Assembly: GCA_035527835.1 (NCBI GenBank)
Contig: DATKZS010000059.1
Coordinates: forward strand, 1-12,465
Direction: 5' to 3'
Length of the DNA: 12,465 nucleotides
From: DATKZS01 sp035527835 [NCBI: bacterium]
GTDB taxonomy: Bacteria; RBG-13-61-14
This document shows positions 7,177-12,465 of this stretch, piece by piece. Made by a program: the position numbers and the translations under genes. Numbering within the stretch: the stretch's first letter is position 1; every line of letters starts with the position of its first letter. Under the pieces are notes generated by a model, which had not been told where the DNA came from, ran no database searches, and saw only the letters and a program-made list of their open reading frames with translations.

Positions 7177-9652
7177 GGCGATGGGAAAAGCGGCGGCCGT
7201 CAGAGCGGCCATGTGCGTCATCGCGGCGGCCGTGGTCCTGGCCGCGGGCGCTCCGGGGTTTTCCGCGCGGGGCCAAGCGAAGGGCCTGGGCGCGGTCAAG
7301 GAGGTGAGGCCGGGACCGGACCGCGTCGAGGTCGTGTGCGCGAACGGCGCGGTCAGGGTAGGCATGGCGGGCGACGGCTCGCTGCACGTCGTGGCCACGG
7401 ACGATGCTGAGTTCTCGCGCTTCCCGAGCTTCGCCGTGCTGCCGGAGGTGAGGGAGCGGGCGGTGGAGGTGAAGGAGGAGCCGGAGCGGCTGGTGCTGTC
7501 CGCGGGCCTGCTCACGCTCATCATTGACCGCAAGGACTCGCGCATGACCGTGCTCGATCAATCGGGCGCGGAAATCATCGCGGAGCCGGACGGCGGCGGC
7601 GCCTTCTTCGACGGCGACACCGTGGGCTGCGTGAAGGCGATGCCGGCGGACGAGCATTATTACGGCTTCGGCGAGAAGATGGGCCCGCTTGATCGCCGCG
7701 GCCGCAAGATGATCATGTGGAACACCGACAACGGCTGGTCGCCCAAGAACGACTCGCTCTACCAGTCGCACCCGTACTACCTGGCATTGCGCCAGGGCCG
7801 CGCTTATGGGCTGTTCTTCGATAATACTTTCCGCAGCGTCTTCGACGTGGGCGCGGCAACGCCGGACCTGCTGTCGTTTTGCGCGGCGGGCGGCGAGCTG
7901 GATTACTGGGTCCTGGCCGGGCCCGCGCCCAAGGACGTGCTCACGCGCTACGGGGCTCTGGTCGGGACCGCGCCGCTGCCGCCGAAATGGGCGCTCGGCT
8001 ACCACCAGTGCCGCTACTCGTACCAGGACGAAAAAAAGGTGCGCGAGATCAGGGACGGGTTCATCGAGAACAAGATTCCCGTGGACGCGATCTGGCTCGA
8101 CATCCATTACATGAACGGCTATCGCGTGTTCAGCTTTGACCCCAAGCGCTTCCCCGACCCCGCCGGCCTGATCGCGGAGCTCAAAAAGGACGGCATCCAC
8201 ACCGTGGTAATAGTTGATCCCGGCGTGAAAGTTGATCCGGGATACGCGCCCTATGACGAAGGCATCGCAAAAGATTATTTCGTGCACGGCCTTGACGCTA
8301 AGCCGTTCCGGGCGCAGGTCTGGCCGGGCGACGCCAACTTCCCGGACTTCTACCGGCCCGAGGTGAGACAGTGGTGGGGCGGACTGCACAAGTTCTACAC
8401 GGACCTCGGAATCGCCGGGATCTGGAACGACATGAACGAACCGGCCGGCTGGGACAACTACCTCAAGATCGCCGGCATCCCGCTCGCCTCCCGGCCCGTG
8501 CCCTGGCTCGATATGCGCCACGGCGCCGCGCCGGACCTCGTGCCCCACGCCCGCATCCACAACGTCTATGCGCTGCTGGAGGCCGAGGCAACCTATAGCG
8601 GGCTCATGCAACTCAAGCCGGACGCGCGGCCGTTCGTGCTCACCCGCGCCGGCTACCCCGGCATCGTGCGCCACACCGCCACCTGGACCGGCGACAACCA
8701 CGCCACCTGGGACAACCTGCGCACCGGGCTCACCATGCTCCTCAACATGGGCATGTCGGGCATGGCATTCGTCGGCAACGACATCGGCGGCTTCGGCGGA
8801 GGGCCGTCCCCAGAGCTCTACGCCCGCTGGATCGAGCAGGGCGTGTTCTATCCGTTCTGCCGCACCCACACCGCCTACGGGACCCCGCCGCAGGAGCCGT
8901 GGTCATACGGCCCCGAGGTCACCGCCATCAGCCGCGACGCCATCGCCCTCCGCTATGAGCTCATGCCCTACATCTACTCGCTGTTCGAGGAATCCACCCG
9001 CACCAACTGGCCCATCATACGGCCCATGGTCTTCGAGTTCCCGGACGACGACAAGGTCACGAACATGTCCGACCAGTTCATGCTCGGCCCCTCGCTCCTG
9101 GTGGCGCCGGTGGTGGAGAAGGGAGCGGTGAAAAGGACTGTGTACCTGCCGATAGGGACCTGGTACGATTTTTACACCATAGCCAAGTTTCACGGCCCGC
9201 AGGAGATAGAGGTTGACGCGCCGCTCTCCAAGACGCCGATGTTCGTAAGGGCTGGTGGAATCATTCCCGTGGAGATTGATTTAAAGCGTTATCATGAAGA
9301 CCCTTGGGCCGGCATAAAGATCAAAGTCTACCCTGGTCCTGAGGAAATGTCGTTCACTCTTTATGAGGATGACGGATCGAGCTTTGGTTATCAGAAAGGC
9401 TTATTTGCTAAGACGGAAATTGTTGGGAAGCCTGATCCTAAAGGTTATGAGGTTTCGATAAAGCCTCATAAGGGAGGGTTCAAGTCGCCTGTCCCGCATT
9501 ACCTATTTATTATAGATTGCAATGAATGCGGCGTTATTGGAGAGAGCTTTGGCCGTGCTTATGATGGTGTTGGCATTGATTCCTCCCATAATGCATGCAT
9601 TTTCCACGTGACGGAAGGGGAAACATGGCTAGTAGAGCCGAACCACGATTAA
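7169..9652 (+). CDS. Exported GH31 alpha-glucosidase, copy 1
   Basis: This 827-aa protein begins with a signal peptide (hydrophobic core about 15-28, possible cleavage after FSA). It belongs to glycoside hydrolase family 31. An N-terminal beta-sandwich (HYYGFGEK about 167-174) precedes the catalytic barrel. The barrel contains AIWLDIHYM, the nucleophile D421 in GIWNDMNEP, the likely acid/base D509 in TWTGDN, and FVGNDIGGF. C-terminal beta-domains follow (FTLYEDDG). The pattern fits retaining alpha-glucosidases rather than alpha-xylosidases, acting outside the cytoplasm. Its start overlaps trmJ and has AAAGGAG six bases upstream (7156-7162). From about 9246 to the stop, codon use changes sharply. 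My hand count gives about 45% G/C at third positions, against mostly G/C before that. The tail is still in frame but diverges from copy 2 after FTLYEDDG. Confidence 0.93.
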   Translation: MSRAMGKAAAVRAAMCVIAAAVVLAAGAPGFSARGQAKGLGAVKEVRPGPDRVEVVCANGAVRVGMAGDGSLHVVATDDAEFSRFPSFAVLPEVRERAVEVKEEPERLVLSAGLLTLIIDRKDSRMTVLDQSGAEIIAEPDGGGAFFDGDTVGCVKAMPADEHYYGFGEKMGPLDRRGRKMIMWNTDNGWSPKNDSLYQSHPYYLALRQGRAYGLFFDNTFRSVFDVGAATPDLLSFCAAGGELDYWVLAGPAPKDVLTRYGALVGTAPLPPKWALGYHQCRYSYQDEKKVREIRDGFIENKIPVDAIWLDIHYMNGYRVFSFDPKRFPDPAGLIAELKKDGIHTVVIVDPGVKVDPGYAPYDEGIAKDYFVHGLDAKPFRAQVWPGDANFPDFYRPEVRQWWGGLHKFYTDLGIAGIWNDMNEPAGWDNYLKIAGIPLASRPVPWLDMRHGAAPDLVPHARIHNVYALLEAEATYSGLMQLKPDARPFVLTRAGYPGIVRHTATWTGDNHATWDNLRTGLTMLLNMGMSGMAFVGNDIGGFGGGPSPELYARWIEQGVFYPFCRTHTAYGTPPQEPWSYGPEVTAISRDAIALRYELMPYIYSLFEESTRTNWPIIRPMVFEFPDDDKVTNMSDQFMLGPSLLVAPVVEKGAVKRTVYLPIGTWYDFYTIAKFHGPQEIEVDAPLSKTPMFVRAGGIIPVEIDLKRYHEDPWAGIKIKVYPGPEEMSFTLYEDDGSSFGYQKGLFAKTEIVGKPDPKGYEVSIKPHKGGFKSPVPHYLFIIDCNECGVIGESFGRAYDGVGIDSSHNACIFHVTEGETWLVEPNHD

Positions 9653-9729
9653 CGTGACGGCACAATCCAAAGTGGCCATGACTCCGCGGTATGGCTTAAC
9701 AAGTTCAGGTTTGTCGAAAGGGGACGAAG

Positions 9730-12222
9730 ATGTTGAGATCGGCTTTTAGAAAAGCGGCGAGTGTAAGCGCGGCCGCGCTGGTGATCGTTCTGGCAATAGG
9801 TCTGTCCGGCGCGGGCCGGCCCAAGGCCGAGGCGCTGGGCGCGGTCACGGACGTGCGGGTGAAGGACGGTTACGTGGAGCTCGCGTGCAAGAACGGCGTG
9901 ATGCGGCTGTCGTCGCGCGGCGACGGCGTGCTCCGGGTGCGGGCCACGCATCAGACCGCGTTCTCGGACCTGCCCAGCTTTGCGCTCAAGCCGGACGTAG
10001 CGCCGGACGCGGCGCCCGCCATGAGCGAAAACGCGGACAAGGTCGTCCTGACCACGCCTCTGATCCGGGCCGAGGTGGACCGGCACACGGGCAACGTCAA
10101 CTTTTTAGATGGCGCGGGCAATGACCTCGCGGAGGAGCCGGCGGACGGCGGGATTTTCTTCGAGGGCGACGGCGTGAGCTGCGTGAAGGCCATGCCGCCG
10201 GACGAGCATTATTACGGGTTCGGCGAGAAGACCGGCCCGCTCGACAAGCGCGGCACCAGGATGATCATGTGGAACTCCGACAACATGTACACCACGAAAA
10301 CCGACCCCATGTACCAGTCGCACCCGTTCTATCTGGCCGTCCGCTCCGGCCGCGCTTACGGCCTCTTCTTCGACAACACCTACAAGGGCGTGTTCGACGT
10401 GGGCAAGTCCGACCCGGACATTTTAAGCTTTTCCGCGGCCGGCGGCGAGATGAACTACTACGTGCTGGCCGGGCCATCTCCGCGCGACGTGCTCACGCGC
10501 TACGGCTCGCTGGTGGGGACCATGAACCTGCCGCCGCTGTGGGGCCTGGGCTACCACCAGTGCCGCTATTCTTACAAGACGGCCACGCGGGTGCGCGAGA
10601 TCCGGGACGGGTTCCAGAAGAACGACATCCCGCTCGACGCGATTTACCTGGACATCCACTACATGGACGATTACCGCGTGTTCACCTTCGACCCCCAGCG
10701 CTTTCCGGACCCGAAGGCACTTACCGCCGAGCTCAAGCGCGACGGCATCCACACCGTGGTCATCGTTGATCCCGGCGTCAAGAAGGACCCGGGCTACTAC
10801 GTGTACGAGCAGGGTCTGGCCGGCAATTACTTCGTGCCCGGGCAAGACGGCAAGCCCTTCTCCGCCTGGGTCTGGCCCAAGGAGTCCAACTTCCCGGACT
10901 TTTACCGCGCCGACGTCAGGAAGTGGTGGGGCGGACTCCACAAGTTCTACACCGACCTCGGCATTGACGGCATCTGGAACGACATGAACGAGCTCGCCGG
11001 CTGGAAGCGGGAGATTCGGATCAGTGACGTGCCCATACCCATGGGCAAGCCCGACTGGGAAGAGATGGTCCACGGCGCGCCGCCCAACACCCTGCCCCAC
11101 GCCGTGGTCCGGAACGCTTACGCGAACCTCGAAGCGCAGGCCACCTACGACGGCCTGATCGCGCAACGTCCCGACGAGCGGCCGCTCATCATCTCGCGCG
11201 CGGGGTATCCGGGGTTGCAGCGCTACTCGCTGATCTGGACCGGCGACAACACCGCGAGCTGGGACCAGATGGCCATGGGCGAGACCATGCTCCTCAACCT
11301 GGGCCTGACCGGGCTTAGCTGGGTCGGCAACGACGTGGGCGGGTTCATGGGCGCGCCGTCCAACGAGCTTTACGTGCGCTGGCTCACGCAGGGCATCTTC
11401 TATCCGTTCTGCCGCAACCACACCGCGATCAAGATGCCGGACAAGGAGCCGTGGTCGTTCACCCCCGAGATCACGGACCTCTCCCGCGACCTCATCAACT
11501 TCCGCTACCGCCTGCTGCCCTATACCTATGCCGTGTTCGAGGAATCCACGCGCCGAAACTGGCCGGTGATGCGGGCCATGGTCTTCGAGTTCCCGGCCGA
11601 CCCCGCCGTCGCCAACATGTCCGACCAGTTCATGCTCGGCGAGTGGCTGCTGGCGGCGCCGGTGATCGAGAAGGGCCGCGTGAAGAAGATCGTGCATTTC
11701 CCGGCCGGCAACTGGTACGACTTCTTCAGCGGGCAAAAATATTCAGGGCCCGCGGACGTCGAGGTGGACGCGCCGCTGGGCAAGTTCCCGCTCTTCGCCA
11801 AGGAAGGCGCGATCATCCCGCTGGCCCCGGTGATGCGTCACACCGGCGAGAAGCCGTGGGACCCGCTCACGGTCAAGGTGTTCCCGGCGGCGGGGCCGAC
11901 GTCGTTCACGCTTTACGAGGACGACGGGGAGAGCTTCTCGTATCGGAGCGGGCAGTGGGCGCGGACCACGTTCCGCTGTACGCCGATAAACAACGGCGTC
12001 GAGGTCAGGCTCGAGCCGAGGGCCGGCGCGTTCGATCCGCAAAGAACCGGCATCGAGCTCCAGGTCCACGGCCGGAAGCCGGAGGCCCAGGTCACGCTCC
12101 TTGACGACACGGGCCAACAACTGCCCCCGCCCGCCGCCACCTTTGACCGCGCCTCCAACGTGTGGCTCATAAAAATACCCGGCGGCGGAGACGGGCTCAC
12201 GGTGAGGATCGCGGGACCGTAG
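9730..12222 (+). CDS. Exported GH31 alpha-glucosidase, copy 2
   Basis: This 830-aa paralogue of the preceding gene lies 77 bases downstream. It has its own signal peptide (hydrophobic core about 12-28) and an AAGGGGA site before the ATG. All family 31 elements are present: HYYGFGEK, AIYLDIHYM, the nucleophile D418 in GIWNDMNEL, the acid/base D506 in IWTGDN, and WVGNDVGGF. The two catalytic aspartates are 88 residues apart, exactly as in copy 1. By eye about two thirds of residues are identical in the central region, so the pair arose by an old tandem duplication. The proline that usually follows the DMNE motif is leucine here, and the loop after it differs (KREIRISDV against DNYLKIAGI). A change in substrate preference is therefore possible. 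Codon use is uniformly GC-rich to the stop, unlike copy 1. Confidence 0.93.
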   Translation: MLRSAFRKAASVSAAALVIVLAIGLSGAGRPKAEALGAVTDVRVKDGYVELACKNGVMRLSSRGDGVLRVRATHQTAFSDLPSFALKPDVAPDAAPAMSENADKVVLTTPLIRAEVDRHTGNVNFLDGAGNDLAEEPADGGIFFEGDGVSCVKAMPPDEHYYGFGEKTGPLDKRGTRMIMWNSDNMYTTKTDPMYQSHPFYLAVRSGRAYGLFFDNTYKGVFDVGKSDPDILSFSAAGGEMNYYVLAGPSPRDVLTRYGSLVGTMNLPPLWGLGYHQCRYSYKTATRVREIRDGFQKNDIPLDAIYLDIHYMDDYRVFTFDPQRFPDPKALTAELKRDGIHTVVIVDPGVKKDPGYYVYEQGLAGNYFVPGQDGKPFSAWVWPKESNFPDFYRADVRKWWGGLHKFYTDLGIDGIWNDMNELAGWKREIRISDVPIPMGKPDWEEMVHGAPPNTLPHAVVRNAYANLEAQATYDGLIAQRPDERPLIISRAGYPGLQRYSLIWTGDNTASWDQMAMGETMLLNLGLTGLSWVGNDVGGFMGAPSNELYVRWLTQGIFYPFCRNHTAIKMPDKEPWSFTPEITDLSRDLINFRYRLLPYTYAVFEESTRRNWPVMRAMVFEFPADPAVANMSDQFMLGEWLLAAPVIEKGRVKKIVHFPAGNWYDFFSGQKYSGPADVEVDAPLGKFPLFAKEGAIIPLAPVMRHTGEKPWDPLTVKVFPAAGPTSFTLYEDDGESFSYRSGQWARTTFRCTPINNGVEVRLEPRAGAFDPQRTGIELQVHGRKPEAQVTLLDDTGQQLPPPAATFDRASNVWLIKIPGGGDGLTVRIAGP

Positions 12223-12250
12223 AGCGTAAGGAAACGCCTTGCCCTGAGCG

Positions 12251-12263
12251 TACCCGTCGGGTA
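12251..12263 (+). terminator. Weak hairpin between copy 2 and the last gene
   Basis: TACCC and GGGTA form a five-base stem around a GTC loop, followed by TTATCATT. The stem is short and the T content moderate, so it could weaken rather than stop transcription into the gene at 12308. Confidence 0.25.
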
Positions 12264-12293
12264 TTATCATTGACGATGACGCCGGCTTTATGC

Positions 12294-12300
12294 AGGAGGT
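12294..12300 (+). promoter_or_regulatory. Strong ribosome-binding site for a GTG start
   Basis: AGGAGGT lies 7 bases before the GTG at 12308. This near-perfect site fixes the GTG, rather than the in-frame ATG at 12320, as the start of the last gene. Confidence 0.8.
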
Positions 12301-12307
12301 ATATTAA

Positions 12308-12465
12308 GTGAAATCGAGAATGAAACTGGTTGGGTTGCTCGTCGTGCTGGCCGTGTTGCCGCTCGTCCCCGCTCGGGCCATCAAGACGGCGGACGATCCG
12401 GAGGCGTGGAAGGGACTGACCGCGGAGCAGATCGCGCGGGTGAAGAAGGGCGAGATCGTGCTCTT
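12308..12465 (+). CDS. Exported protein of unknown function, 5' part only
   Basis: Fifty-two codons are visible before the window edge, starting at a GTG with a strong ribosome-binding site. The first ~24 residues are a signal peptide: basic start MKSRMK, hydrophobic core LVGLLVVLAVLPLV, and likely cleavage after PARA. The mature start contains LTAEQIARVKKGEIVL. Short openings of this kind (a helix, then KGEIV) precede START-like SRPBCC domains in some exported proteobacterial proteins, but too little is seen to assign it. It runs in the same direction as the GH31 genes, 85 bases downstream, and may belong to the same transcription unit. Confidence 0.75.
   Translation, partial: MKSRMKLVGLLVVLAVLPLVPARAIKTADDPEAWKGLTAEQIARVKKGEIVL

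Noticed and set aside
7082-8869. Minus-strand 595-codon frame opposite GH31 copy 1
   Set aside because: It is open only because of GC-rich codon structure on the other strand. GH31 catalytic motifs are on the plus strand.
10423-11736. Minus-strand 437-codon frame opposite GH31 copy 2
   Set aside because: It is an antisense shadow, with a composition like the corresponding shadow of copy 1.

Overview
The window is GC-rich (third codon positions mostly G or C) and comes from a Gram-negative bacterium. It encodes an Omp85-type outer-membrane barrel and several proteins with Sec signal peptides. A GTCAT-n-CC-type palindromic repeat like those scattered through many proteobacterial genomes fits a Desulfobacterota/Proteobacteria-like host, but nothing here fixes the taxon. 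There are no rRNA or tRNA genes, IS elements or CRISPR arrays, and no gene-free stretch longer than about 255 bases.

Layout. (1) 1-133: an array of 13 GGGGCTT-type heptamers followed by four inverted units, next to the 3' end of an XRE-type regulator (137-586, minus). (2) 587-723: a divergent control region with an imperfect 20-bp palindrome, a good sigma-70 promoter and a REP-like hairpin. It leads to a 175-aa protein (724-1251, plus) that resembles the N-terminal domain of P22-type phage antirepressors. The regulator and this gene look like a repressor/antirepressor switch. (3) 1252-1505: a convergent gap with hairpins. (4) 1506-4091, minus: a secreted 861-aa protein with a large N-terminal domain that I cannot assign and a C-terminal Omp85/BamA-type barrel. 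(5) 4326-6197, plus, divergent from it: a B12-type radical SAM enzyme of the RiPP-maturation family (CX7CX2C), followed by a terminator-like hairpin. No classical precursor gene is nearby; only a 23-codon ORF (6250-6321) sits downstream. (6) 6343-7176: a TrmJ-like tRNA 2'-O-methyltransferase. It overlaps by 8 bases the first of two tandem paralogous exported GH31 alpha-glucosidases (7169-9652 and 9730-12222). (7) 12308 to the edge: the start of another exported protein.

How the genes may work together. The two GH31 enzymes probably act outside the cytoplasm on alpha-glucosides and form a co-directional cluster with trmJ upstream and another exported protein downstream. The barrel protein and the radical SAM enzyme share one AT-richer intergenic region, so shared regulation is possible but unproven. 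The points most worth a second look are the antirepressor-like switch, the apparently orphan RiPP-type radical SAM enzyme, the barrel with a non-POTRA-looking N-terminus, and the abrupt drop in G/C codon use in the last ~400 bases of the first GH31 gene, which suggests recombination after the duplication.
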